This document shows positions 48,089-62,000 of a stretch of DNA of 64,000 nt, in pieces. The notes under the pieces are model-generated. The model ran no database searches. It saw only the letters and a program-made list of their open reading frames with translations, and was not told the origin of the DNA. This stretch comes from Theobroma cacao (taxonomy: Eukaryota > Streptophyta > Magnoliopsida > Malvales > Malvaceae). Position 1 is the first letter of the stretch, and every line of letters starts with the position of its first letter. A program made the translations under genes and the position numbers. Location: positions 1,921,367 to 1,985,366 of the forward strand of contig NC_030859.1 of NCBI RefSeq assembly GCF_000208745.1, written 5' to 3'.

Positions 48089-51000
48089 TCATATTGTCCC
48101 TCGCTTGCGTTTAGCCGTGTTCCACAGCTTCAGTAAATATATGACACCCTCTTGCAGTGTTGCCTTTCTTCCTTCTCCATAATTCCACAATTCTGAAATT
48201 ATGTACCTTCCACTTGGATTGTATTCATTTATTTCCTTTATAGCTGAAGTGACTACCTTATACACTTCATTACCCATCTGGTTCCTCAAATCTCTCAACT
48301 TTTCATCCTCATCATTGATCACTTCCTGAACCAACATTATTGAACTTTGACCAAACCATTTCACACTAATAAAAAGCAACAGAACAAGGAACAACCAAGA
48401 TGTGTTTCACAAGAAAAGCATATGGATAACTTAAAGAAAAACCAAGAACAATTGAGTACTTGAAATTTATTATCTTACAGATTCTACGACAAGAACTGCG
48501 TATACATATCCAACTAACAACAAGCATTATTACGCACATACAGCACATATACATTTAGACAAGCAGCCCTCTACCAAGCCAACAACTAGCAAAGATAACA
48601 CTTACAGCCAGCTAACCTAAAAGGTGAGTACAAGTAAGATTTGAACATTGAAGCATGTCATTGGACCATGCCGGGAAATTTGCACCTATCTGATCTGGAT
48701 CACATGAAAGAGTTGCTTCACTAGGAGAATATATATATATATATATAACACTAGCTGTAGCAATGATTAAATGGAACTGCTAGAGGCTAGACATAAAAGG
48801 TTTTTCCAGTTCTATGTTCTAAAAACTTCTAAGGGCAAACAAAAACTAGTATGACATACTGACCTGAAAGTGGAATCATAGGAACAGCAATGCCAGCGAT
48901 TCCAACGTAAAGAATTATGATTGTAAGATTTTTCATCAAGTCAGGCTTCCACAGAGGTCTAATCTAACACATGATTTTCTTAATGGAGGAGCAAGGGAGC
49001 AATGCAACTTCAGAACTACCATGAAGTAGTCTCACTCTCTCAATTGTTTTTTTAGTCATGTTCTACAAAAGAATCCATACCTAGCATCAAAGAAGCAGGA
49101 CATACATATGACATTTATGTAAACTAACATAGTTTATCATGCAACATCACTAAATTTGTTACAGAGGGAGGCTAGCGGCACAAATTTTTTAAGATTGTGA
49201 AATGAAGACCTGATATTCTTCTTCTCCTTCAAGTTTAATGCGTTTAAAAGGATGCCAGTCAGGATCCTTCAGATATTCATCCCACAATGAGCACAGTTCT
49301 GAGGCTCTCTCCTCTGCTTGTTCCTCATTATACCTTCTCTTCATTACTTCAAAGAATGGTTTACTGTCAAGTTCTCCCATTCTCTTGACACCAATATGTG
49401 CGCGACTGGATATTTCTTTTAATCCCTACAAAGTGAATGAATTAGTGCTTCCTGACTAACAAGAGAAGCTTCTGATGAGCACACAAAAGACTGCAGCAGA
49501 AATTTTAAGAAATTATATGATAAGCACCACAAAAGAGTTCACAAATCAATAAGCAGTCATCAACATGGCAATTCTCAGTAAAAATTAGCTGTAAAGTAAC
49601 CAGATATGAAAAAAAAAATTAAGCCTTAGAAAGTGAGCACATCAGCAATCAGCAATTAACAAGCAATAAAGCTTGTAATGAAGTAAAATAGTTGCAGGCG
49701 GAACTGAAGGAATAATCCGAACAGGCCTGACCCATGTTTCAACTCATAAAAGGCAAGGAAACAGAACAACATATGCCTGGACAACCAGGTACACAATTAA
49801 AGCAACTTGCTCGTGATAAAATTAAAAACCTGTACTTTATCCAATCTTTTGATTGTATCAATTAGTTTTTAATAAGAAAAAGCGTTCAAAGACAACCAAT
49901 CAGCTAAATGCCATGAGAAAATAGTTATTCTTTGCATTACTATCCATTGAACATCATTTCCCAGCTTATTTCTGTTTTTTGCAATATAATCAAATAATTC
50001 TTGAAGTAAGCAAATCCATACAAACCATAATTCCAATATCCATTATCTGAAAAAAATATACCAAAGAACTTAGAAGACTTTCAAAATGAAGGACATTTGC
50101 TCACTTATGTCTACAATTATTAACTCATAAGGTTGGAGTTTTGAAGACCTTTTGGGTTCATGCAGTAAAATTCAAGTGTCACAGGGCAAGCATTTTAAAA
50201 ATTGGAAAAAACAAAAGAACTCACATTAATTAATTCTTTACGAGCTTCCTGCAGCTCATCATTGCTCTTACGTTCTCTTACAATAAGAGTTTGGTTCAGT
50301 GCTTCTACGTCTTCAAGCTCTCCCTCCTTTTCTCTCAACTCTTTAAGAGTTGCCTCCATCTTCCTCAAGACTTCTATATCATCTTCATCTCCCATGTGCC
50401 TAATTACATTCAATGACCCTCTCAATTGCTCAATTTCCAATTCTAATGCCTGTTTTTGATCTAGTTGTTTCTCCAGTTGAATTATCCTATTGTGAAGTTC
50501 CTCCTTCTGCCTCTGTATAATTGATGGTCCAGCCGTATCATCAATTCTCAGCATTCCAAAACTAACAATGAGTGAAGTATTGTGGAATGAAAGAAAAGGG
50601 CACAAATAACAAACAAACCTTCTGATCTTCAGCCAGTTTCATTACATTTTCATCAGCCTTTTTTTGCTCCAAAGAAGCCAATTGTAGAGCACTATTTTGT
50701 ACAGCATTCTGGAAGAAGAAATATGTTAGCTTTCAAATAACTCTTTCACCAACATTCGTGAACATATGATTAAAACAAAACACATCAACTGGTGCTGCAA
50801 GAGCGAGTAAAGTTGTTGATTTTTCATTAATGCTATGTCTTTAACTAAAACAAATTCATGATCAGAAATCCTCAACTGTAGCTTTGTAGCCTGCAAACTA
50901 GGCACTTTTGTTTACCCTTAGAAATATATGCAGTACATTTATATTAAGGAGAAACAAATTTGACATTGGAAACTCCAAATTATAGGTCCATAATTTAGAA

Positions 51001-52654
51001 AATCAACAACTATATCCACCATTGTGACAGATGCATTTCTATCCAAACTGCCACTGAGGAACAACACAGTTTATTTCAGCACCTGATGCTTCTCACAAGA
51101 ATTGTCACAAAAGCAAAAACTCTGTACCAGTACTATGAGTTTTGATGGCAGTCATTCCAAAGTGGTCGTATGACCTGAATATGAGACAACAGTAGTACCA
51201 AAAACAACTTGAACATAAAACTTAAGGGGCGAACAGCAAAATTCAAATATCAAAAACGAGGCACAACACCTGTTCAAGCTCCTCAGCCAACTTTTTTCTT
51301 TCACTTTCATTCAGTGCCTCACGCTTTTCGAGTTCAACTCCACGCAACTCTAGGTCTCTTTTATGAGATTCTAGCTGTGACTTCAATTTTTCATGGTCAT
51401 TAAAAATCCTCAGGAAGTGCTCCCTTGCACTTAGTTGTATCTTTTTAATCTCTGCAAACATCAGCAACATGACATAAGTTAACACCTTTGAGACAACAGT
51501 ACTACTAGAAAACACTCTTGATGACCAAAGTTAACTGAACTCGAGAGTGTTTTACAAAAACAGTAATGACATGTAACAGACTCAAAAGTGGGGACTAAGC
51601 TACCCTCAGCTAAAGACACTGAATGGTGCCACTCTATCACTTGAACAGTCAAAAACAAAATGAATCAACAGAAGAATAGAATGAATATTTTACAACTACT
51701 TTTCGTAAGAAAACTTGAACTACATGACAAAAGTCAAAAACCACCTTCATTATATGCTTGAAGAAGGTTATCTTTTTCATCCATTAAAACCTCAAGGGAC
51801 TTAGAAGTTTCAGAACATCTTGCTTCCATCTCTTTTATGTGTTTGTTTTTAGTCTCAATGATATTTGTCAAATTTGATACTAGTTTATCTTGTTTCCTGG
51901 CTTCTTCCTCCATTATCCCAGAAATGGTCTTAAGGTCACTAGTCTTGCGTAAATGTTCCCCGATAATACCACTTGACTTGTAGTCGTCAGCACGGGCAAC
52001 CCAAGCATAAAGACCAGACTTAACATCATTATTAGCACACCACTCCTTTTTCCCATGATGATCTGCCTGATAAGCCTTCTCAAATGACAAGGCATTATGT
52101 AGCCCTGGCCAGTCTTTATGGAATTCCACAACAGCAGTCCCTGAATGACCACGGTAATTCCAGAGTGGGAGTACTCTTATGGGGTTGAACCCTCTCCTGA
52201 TCAACTCATCCCTCAACTTGGATCCACTTTCTCCTACAGATCGCCCATCCTCTGACCTTCGAGTAGGGATATTAACCACAATTCCTGTCCAAGGCCAAAC
52301 AATTTTCTCATCATGGTCATAACCACTAAGAGGATCCTCCTCAGCCGCGGTTTTTGATGAACTACCTACAGCCACAAGATCTTTTTCCAAATACTTCACC
52401 AAAGCTAGGTGATTGGCTTTCTCTTTTGCACTTCTTTTTTCCGAATTACTATTTCCTACACCAGACGCATGCTGAAGGAGTTCCTTATATAGGTAATCTC
52501 GCTTTTTCTTCTTGGGACAATAGGGGCAAGTATAAGTTTCCTCAGAAACTTTGATATTGTGTTTCCCATTCTTTAGTTTTTCATAAGATTTATCTTCATA
52601 CTCTTCCATTTCAGATTCACTTATATCTGAATCCTCGCCCGAGCTGATATCCAT
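48089..52654 (-). CDS. FDM1: Factor of DNA methylation (FDM1/IDN2 family)
   Basis: Double-stranded-RNA-binding partner of IDN2 in RNA-directed DNA methylation, needed for siRNA-guided de novo methylation. Exons in order: 52654-51745, 51451-51270, 50708-50619, 50512-50225, 49425-49210 and 48325-48089, giving 640 residues, near the about 630 of Arabidopsis FDM1. An acidic N-terminus (MDISSGEDSDISESEMEEYE) precedes a zf-XS motif (CPYC at 43-46, ending near HASGVG). The XS domain runs about 116-230 (IVWPWTGIVVNIPTRR, WNYRGHSGTAVVEFHKDW). A long coiled coil spans about 250-500 and the XH domain about 505-637 (FFEVMKRRYNEEQAEERASE, ELWNYGEGRKATL). A 5' UTR intron (about 52666-53591) is likely. Broken fragments of this gene lie downstream at 44.4-46.0 kb. 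Which FDM paralogue it is remains uncertain. Confidence 0.92.
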
Positions 52655-55600
52655 TCTCAAGGAACCTATAAGGTAACAACAAAATCAGAACATCAAAGTA
52701 CATGTATAGAAAAGTATGCACTTCCTTATACGTTTGAAGAATTAAAAAGTCAATTAAAATAAATATTTTAAAGATCTTTCAAACAGTCTCCGTTATCTAG
52801 CAGATAACACCAAAATATATAGCTATATCATGAATCCGATGGCATATAAAACTTCAATGGAGCAGAATTTTATTAATTATAAGATCTTAACAAAATAAAA
52901 TTTAACCAAACTAAAGCAGGATACAATCATACATAAATTACATTTTCCAAAATGAAGCCATTGTCAGCAGTTTCTTTTTTGTGAGAACTCCAATCCCATC
53001 TTTGGTTACCAGGAAAATCAAAAGGAAACGAAAAATAAGTAGAAACCAAAAAAAAAAAAGAAGTTCAAAATAATTCGATCGTTGCTTTGGGTACTCGCTT
53101 TCTGCTTTCGAATTCAAAAACAAAAAGGAAAACAGTATGCTTCCATACAAAAGCATTACTGTTGCATTTTATTTGCTAATATTTAACAAATTATTTTTAT
53201 GACTTCCTATTATGAGACGGAGCCGAAAACAGAAGTACAACTACTAAAACAATGCATTGAAGCATCTATCAAACAGAGGATTTTCCTTTCTTCTTCACCC
53301 TCCTTTTCCCCACAAACAAACAAACCCCGAAAGTAAATTAATAAAGCAAATGCATGCAATGAACTTAGATCACAGTAAAAACAAAAAACAGCAGGAATTA
53401 AAAGATCAAAACAAGCAGATCATTGCTAAAACATTTAAAAGGAAAAAAAAAGGAGTCAGACTAAACTGCACAAAATTTTCACACCGAAATGCACCATTAC
53501 AGAAACAGAAACGAAAACTTTCATCCAATGAAACTGAAGGAAGAAGAAGCAAATGAAAAATGGGAGCAGAAAATGAGAGTATAATTTTTACCTTCACAGA
53601 ACTGGAGCCCTGATTATGAGATTCTTGAACTCAAGCTGCGAGAGCTCCGATTTTGTGGAAGAAAGGTGTTGAAGGGGGCTTTTATATTTTAGTGCAGAGA
53701 AGTAAATTTGTTTGTTTATTGTGAACGAATGGCCAGAAGCGACAAAGCCAATGAAAAGTGCCATGGGAAACTGACAACTGAGACAAGTGGAGATTGGTTG
53801 ACACGCGCTGTGATAGAGCGCCTGGGGAATTTTTTGGGAGAACAAAATATTTTTTAAAATTTAATATTTATTATTTTAATAAATAAATTTTTTTATTATT
53901 TTAATAAATAATTTTTTTATTATTTTAATAAATTGAAGAAAATTGAAAAATAATCTTATGCTTTTAGCGGACTTAAGATAATTTCTCTTAATCAATCAAT
54001 AAGTTGAATTTTGTTGATTTGAAAATTTTTTATATTTATTTTTATATTTTTATCTTTTTAAAATTCAAAAAAATTGAAAAATATTTTCTATTTGCATTTT
54101 CATGTTTTCGAAATGAAATTTTATTGCCAGTCTCAATTTTTGGATGTCTTAAAAAAAATTTAAAACGTTTATATGTTTTGAAATTATTTTTATGATTTTT
54201 GTATTTTTCAACATTATACACCAATTTTATGATAAAAATAAATTTATATATATATATCAAATTCAAGATTTAAACCTTAAATTGAATAAGTGGAGTTTAA
54301 TTTTGTATTATTATTTGTATAAATCAAATCTGTCTACTTTAAAATAATCAACTCTTAATATCGTTGAAGCATTAACTCAACTATGCTACTGTTAGCATTA
54401 ACTTATGCTTAAATCAAAATTTTGGATATTTTAAAATTAAAAGAAAATATGACTTTTTTTTTTCACTTCTACCTATTTTTATTTCCTTTTCTTCTTTCAA
54501 AAATAATTTTTTTTTTTAAAAAAAAACCCCTCAAAACACAGCCACAGCTAAATATGTTAGCATTCTCTTTCACTCTCATTTCTCTCTCCCTTATGTTCTC
54601 TCTCTTAAAAAAGGATATGTTAAAAATCGATTAAAACTTACTTAATTTACAAAAAACGACTAATTCAATTTGATTAAGCCAGTTAAAATGGTTAATTCAA
54701 TTAAGAGCTTTCATTAAATCAATTAAGTTGGACTAGTTAAGTTAATAAATCTTAAAATTGATTAATTGATTTTATATTTAATAATTCTATAATGAATTTT
54801 TTTTTGCATGTAAACTACTCACGCACAAATCATAATTCATAACTCAAATCAACAAAACCTAATCTTGAGATTCAAAATTCATGATTCATAAATATTATCT
54901 ATTTTAACAATTTTATAAAAGTTCTTATGAAAATATATAAAATCAAACTAAGTACATTAAAACTCCTATTATAATAAGTTTAATTTCTAAGATCTCTTTC
55001 CACAACTATAAAGAAAAGATTTGCAAGAGAGGGGCTAACACATTTGTTTAGACACTATATAATTAATTTCCAAATCCACTTTCTTAAAATTAAAATCCAT
55101 TTCAACAATGTCTATTTTGATTATGAAAATAAAATAACTTTCTTTTAACTAAATTAGATAGTTATTAAAGACTATTAATATTCCAAAGCAATTTTTAATT
55201 TTTTTCCCAAAAAAGCTTATATCAACAAATTTCTAAAATAAATTATTAAGTAAATTAAAAAGTTAAAAAAATTTAAAAAGTAAAATAATTTTAATTAAGT
55301 CTGATAACCGATTAAATTGATTAAGGGTTAAATTCAATATTTTTTAAAGTACAGAATCTAAATTCTTAATTAGAGCTAATATAATGCATTAAAGTCAAAA
55401 CTATTAAATTACGTCATAAAATTCATGAAATCATATTTTTAAAATTATTTTTAAATTTATAGATTTGTTATACCACTATTTAGTGATTGAATTTAATATT
55501 TATACATATAAATTTTTTTTAATATACACAAATAGGTGTTTTAAATTTATTTTCCTTTTATCTTTTTAAATATATAACTATAGTTAATCTTAATTAAGGT

Positions 55601-56027
55601 TTATAGTATAATATTTGTATTCGCAATAACAATTTATATAACAAATTAATTATATTTTAAAATTAATCTTTCTTAATGTTTACAAATATAACAAATATTT
55701 ATTTATATTTTTTATTTTAAAACTACAAATTTGACCTTTGTCCGAAAAGTTTATTAGAGTTCGATCCGATTACATCCAAACGCTAACATATCTTTTATCC
55801 ACTAATTATCCAGAACGCAGGACATCATAATCCCCGCGCAGATCGTAATTATCCCGCTACCCAAACATCGCCCTTCCAGCTCCACACTTGCCCACTCCGC
55901 CAAAGCTCCCATATCAGAGATCAGAAAGTATTCTAAATTTGTTCGTCGAAATAAATTTTCAAATGCAAATTTGTAATAATTCTTAATTATTGAGAAAAGA
56001 GAAAAAGGAAGAAAAATACTAAGGGAA
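52655..56027. other. FDM 5' region and AT-rich spacer to AP-3 beta
   Basis: Contains the inferred FDM 5' UTR intron and first noncoding exon (about 53592-53680). An extremely AT-rich 1.9-kb stretch (about 53840-55740) follows with no gene visible, then the AP-3 beta promoter and leader. Confidence 0.55.
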
Positions 56028-59000
56028 ATGTTTCCTCAATTCGGAGCAACGGCGGAGACGTTGAGCAAGGCGTCGACGATGGTGTTCCGGATCGGAACCG
56101 ATGCTCACCTCTACGACGATCCGGATGACGTCAGCATAGCGCCGCTTTTGGACAGCAAATTCGATTCGGAGAAGTGCGAGGCTCTCAAGCGACTCCTCGC
56201 CCAAATCGCTCAAGGCTTCGACGTCTCCAATTTCTTCCCTCAGGTCATTTAATTTTCATTTGAATTGTTGAATAGAAATATGAAGAAGTGAACTAACTTT
56301 GAACTTTAAAGTGTTCTGGATTTTGAAATTCCTTTCGGAGCTCTGTTTGGTTGCTAAGAAGGTTGCAGGAAAATGCAAAGAATATTAGCGTTTGAACTTT
56401 GAATGTTTAAATATCGTGTTTAATTGCAAGTGTTTTGAACTTTGAAATTATATGAATCGGTTGTTTCAGTTTTCTGTTTGGTTGCTGAGAAAGTCGCAGG
56501 AAAATGGGAAAGATTATTAAGCATTTCAAAATTTGTTGTAACTGAATTTCACTGATTGAGTTATAATTCATTGATCTTTATTTCTAGCTACGTTTTGAGT
56601 AGCGAGAAATGGCTGAATTGAGTCTAGGGAGTGTGGACATTGATTGTTGATCATTATTGCATTCTTGATAGTATTTATGTTTTAGTTAATTGTGGTGTTG
56701 ATGTTTTCCATCTCTTTGGTTGCTGGAATTACAGGTTGTCAAGAATGTAGCATCTCAATCTTTGGAAGTAAAGAAGCTGGTGTACTTGTATCTACTGCAT
56801 TATGCTGAAAAGTACGCTTCTCAAACTTCCATTATTTAGAGTGAATTTTATTTAAATTCCTATCACTGTTGCTACATGTCGAATAAGCAACATTAATAAA
56901 CAAGGGAAAATTAGTACAACTGAAGTGCATGCTTGCTTCACATATTAATTTTTCTCTAATTACAGCGGATAGAAATGGGAATGATTTGTTATCCACAGCA
57001 GGTAAGTTGAGAGGATTTATTAGGTGATGGTTTTTTGTGGGCTTTCCAAGGTAAATGAATCATTTGGAATCACCATCTGATTTCTTACATAAATGCAGTG
57101 CTCAAGAAGGTAGAATGTCATTAGCATAAAATAAGAGAGTGGCTCAAATGAGAGGGGAGATTGACTGGATTGTCTTTGTTGTTTTTAAGCATGGATATTG
57201 AACTTATTACTAATTGTTTCTGTGTTTAATTATCTAGGCGTCCGAATGAAGCATTGCTGTCAATTAATTGTTTCCAGAAGGATTTGGGGGATCCAAATCC
57301 TTTGGTGAGAGCGTGGGCACTTCGCACCATGGCTGGAATTCGTCTACATGTTATTGCACCTCTTGTTCTGGTGGCAGTGGGCAAGTGTGCTAGAGATCCA
57401 TCTGTCTATGTCAGAAAATGTGCAGCCAATGCGCTTCCCAAATTGCATGATTTGCGCCAAGAGGAACATACCTCGGCGGTTGAAGAGGTATTGATAACTT
57501 TATTTGTTCATAGTTCTTTTTGCTGTCATGTTTTCCATGATTTAATTTGACCTTACAACTTGCTACTACTCATTTTCCATTGTTAAGATCTGGTGAAAAA
57601 TGCTCATAAGAAAACTGCTTAGAATGTTGGATTGCTTTGCTTAAAAGATTGGATTATTTTTGGAAAGTATTTTAGGCTAGTTTGACTTGCAATATGCAAA
57701 GATCATATCTAAGAATATAATTTGTGCATCTATGTATTTTTCAGGAATTTCTGTAGTTTGCAAAGAGTATTGGTTTCTTCTGTTTGTTTATATTAAAATA
57801 AAAGATTGGCTTCCTCCAAGTTATATATAACTTTCATACAGGCTTTTCAAAACAACTATATAACTTTCATACATGAACAAACATTCATAGATTTAAGCTT
57901 CTTTAATAAGATGTTCAATTTAGATGTCTTTAGTAGCATGACACCTTGGACATCATCTCTTGTTATAATACATTTTGACAGGATGGATTTGTACTATTCA
58001 ATATCTATATTTTGCAGATCGTTGGAATATTGTTAAATGACCACTCCCCTGGAGTAGTTGGAGCTGCTGCTGCTGCATTTGCTTCTGTCTGTCCATATAA
58101 TTTATCTTTGATTGGGAGGAATTATAGAAAGCTATGTGAGATTCTTCCTGATGTGGAAGAGTGGGGTCAGATAGTCTTAATTGGAATCCTTCTACGCTAT
58201 GTTATTGCAAGGCATGGGCTTGTGAAAGAATCCATTATGCTTTCTCTGCATTGTACTGAGAGCTCCCATTCTGAAAAGGATGGTTCAGATGTCGACTTTA
58301 GACTACTAAAGGTACCTATTGACATGAGTGGGACATGTGACTCTGAATTTGTAAATATGGTTTCCAAATGTTATATTGAGAGCCCGGATGAATATTTATC
58401 TCGGTCAAGTTACACTAACAGGGTGTCCTTTGAATTAAATGGTACTCATTTTACATCGAAAACTAATGATGATGTGAAGATCCTGCTGTATTGTACATCT
58501 CCGTTGTTATGGAGTAACAACAGCGCAGTGGTACTATCAGCAGCTGGTGTACACTGGGTTATGGCACCAAAGGAGGATATTAAAAGAATTGTTAAACCAC
58601 TCTTATTTATACTGAGATCCTCTAATGCCTCAAAATATGTGGTATAGTAACTTTCCTTATTTCTTCTGTCTCATACATTTATAATATGATTTATTTTTAT
58701 CTGAAACATGGTTTTGTAATTGTGCATAAAAACACTACGTAACATGTGCATTCATGTATGTATGTTCATAGGTAAATGCATTAATTTATTGTGTAGCGTT
58801 CTATTTTAATGAGCAATTAAGATTTGCCTTAATTTTGTGCTTACTTATCATCATTTTGCTATTGATTTTAGTAATTGTCTACTGTTTATGAATTACACAA
58901 GAATTGTGACTAGAAAAGTTGTATTTTCAGGTGGTAAGTAGATTTTTGTTTGCTAAAGGTGAGAGGCATAAATATCATAAAATTTGTGTTATCTATATTC

Positions 59001-62000
59001 AGAAGGGAAATGTGATTACAGTTGAAATGACAAGTTTTTGAGTTCCTAACGTGAAAGTACCGCAAAATTACTAAACCTCTTTTCCATTTTAAACAAAGAA
59101 GTGAAATTGTGTTAAGCATATAAGATTCACAGCAGCCTAAGGAAAAGTATGTTTTAAGTGCAGATTAGCTAATATGGTAAACTTGTAATATTATAGCACA
59201 CATATCATAAGCATGCAGAATATTATGGTTGAGTCTTGCTCTATCAATGCTGCCATTGGCTACATATTGTAACTTACATATATGATGTGAATTGTCAGCA
59301 GAAAACATATTACAAGGTTCTCCTGCAATATGAATTCCATAATTTTATTGTTCTAGAATTCTTACACGTGACATTTTCATTTGGCAAATCCAGTTTTAGA
59401 TTCTGGTTAATCTACCTAGTTTATGTTTCAAGTTTGTTGCTGGGAGATGGTAAGAATGGTTATGTTGATTGGCATGAGCAGGTCCTATGCAACATTCAAG
59501 TGTTTGCTAAAGCAATGCCTTCTCTCTTTGCTCCGTACTATGAGGACCTCTTCATTTGTTCTTCTGATTCATATCAAATCAAAGGCTTGAAGCTTGAGAT
59601 ACTTTCTTCCATTGCTACAGATTCATCCATTTCTTCTATTTTCAAAGAGTTTCAGGTATAGCCGTGTTCCTAAGGAGTTTCTTATTATTATTTTTTTATT
59701 TTAAGATTTGCAATATGCCAATATACAAGATAGAAGAAATAAAAGTCACATTTGAAAATTCTGTCTGGTTTTTTGTAATTAATTTCCTTCACATCCTGAT
59801 GTTCTAGAAAAAAATTTTACTGCAATTCTCAGTATTGGTGAGGATGCTATTTTGGGCCCTTTTCATTCTATGCAATATTACTGCAATTCTCAGTATTGGT
59901 GAAATGGAATATACAGATTCTTTGAAAAAGGAGGTTGCATTTTGTTTTAGCTCATGTGAGTTACCCAAGGTGCTTAATCGAACTGTATCTACTTTATTTT
60001 GGTGCTTGACTGTCCAAAGCCTCCATGCTTTCACTGCTATGCACTACCTTGGAAAACTGAAAAAAAAAATGAAAAATGAAAAAAATGAGTAATTGTAACT
60101 CCTGTCCTATGTTTGGAAGAAAAAGTGATTTGGATGGAAGAAAAAATGAGTAATTTAATAATTTGGCTTCCACTTTTGAGCATCTAATGCTAAGCCATTT
60201 CCTAGTCACTGTCACAGAAGAAATAATCTTGAGACCAGTTGACCAGTTGAAATTGCATTTATTACACAAGTATGCTGATTGTTGAGTGCATGAAAGATGC
60301 TTATATTTAGCTTGTTGTTAGGATTATATTAGAGATCCAGACAGGCGATTTGCTGCTGATACTATTGCTGCAATTGGTCTATGTGCACAACGACTTCCAA
60401 ACATGGCATATTCATGTGTAGATGGGCTGTTGGCTCTGACTAAAGAGGGTTTGTTCATCGCTTCCAACTTCTTGTTGTCTAGTAATGTTCTGGAGCATTG
60501 TTTTCTTGTTTTTTGAAGTGATGCTGAATTTTGCAGACTTCTTGACTAAGGATTTTGGGTCTGGAGATCAAGAAGCAGGTGTTTTGATTCAAGCGATTAT
60601 GTCTATAAAATCAATCATAAAGCAAGACCCGCCAAGTCATGAGAAGGTATTCTTCTCTTTCTTGTTTCATGTTAAGCTTTGGCTGTGTGTTTCTGCTTTC
60701 CTTTCTGTTTATTTTGGTTGAATCTTTAAATTATTTGGAGCAAAGTAGAGTCAAGCACAACAAAATCAGAACAAGGACAATACATAAAACGAACGGTATT
60801 TCACTCTATGGATGATATTCCTCTTATCATCAATTCAATGAAGGTTATTTCTACTTGCATTGCAGTGTATTTTTATTGTTATTTTGTTGCTCTGGTGGAT
60901 TAATGAGATTTGCTGGAGCCGTGGTGCTCCATGTCATACTTATCCATAACTCTATCCATCTTTTTAGCTTCTTTACTAAGCCTCGCAGTATTTTCACAGG
61001 TTCATATTAGTTGGTTGATGATTGACGTCTCATTTTTTGGGGTTGAAGGTTATAATTCAATTGGTTAGTAGTTTGGATTCAATCAAGGTGCCTGCAGCTC
61101 GTGCAATGATTATTTGGATGGTGGGGGAATACAGCTCTTTGGGGGAGATAATACCAAGGATGTTAACCACGGTGCTGAAGTATCTTGCATGGTGCTTTAC
61201 TTCAGAAGCATTGGAAACAAAGCTTCAAATTCTTAACACAGCCAGTAAGGTATTTCCAAAAGCTATAATGTTCTCCCTCTTAATGTGTTATAGTTGCTTC
61301 TGCTGTTATATGTTCCATAGATCATTCATATACATGGAAGTAGTTTTAAATTAGCACTTGGACTTCTTTGCTACTCCCTTCAACACAGAGAGAAGATGTT
61401 TTAAATTAACTCTTTGAACACTCACGTTTTGAAGACCATTTATTTATTGGATTCTTAAATACAGTGAGAGGATTTTTTATGGCAATTGAAGTAGATATGG
61501 GATTAAGATTTTGTTACCAGTCTCTTTCTTTCAAAGGAAATGAAATAAAATTAAAACTTGGGAATTTGGTCATGTTTTCATTTCCTACGTTAGATGCAAA
61601 TGTTAAGACTGATGGACAAGCTGGATATTTACCTATCCATGTGGCCTAGCTTGTTATATATGTCAGTGTCTATACCTTTTGAGTTCTCTGGAGCTAACTA
61701 GTGTTGTTTCTCGTTGGTAATTGACCAAGGAGTTTACTGAATTTAATTTTGTTTGAAATAAAGAGTTTTGCAATATATTCTGGTTTCTTTTGATGCCTGA
61801 TGATTCAGGTTCTTGTGGCTAAGCCCTTCCAGTTCTTTCCTTTCCCTCTAAATTAAGGGGAGTGTTTTCTGTTGTTAGATCAAGATATTCTTGATCAATT
61901 CTAGAGTAGCCATGGTTGAATATTTCTGGAAAAAAGATATTGTCCTTACTTACTTATGTTGTGGGATGGAAGTTGTCAGCCTGGACAAGTTGCTGCAAAT

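Noticed and set aside
9805..53680. HESO1 and FDM as parts of one small-RNA gene cluster
   Set aside because: They are about 35 kb apart with five unrelated genes or fragments between them, and HESO1 sits in a conserved block unrelated to FDM.
59236..59661. A 141-codon frame beginning upstream of AP-3 beta exon 5
   Set aside because: Only the last 58 codons match adaptin; the rest reads through intron 4 and is hydrophobic, low-complexity sequence.
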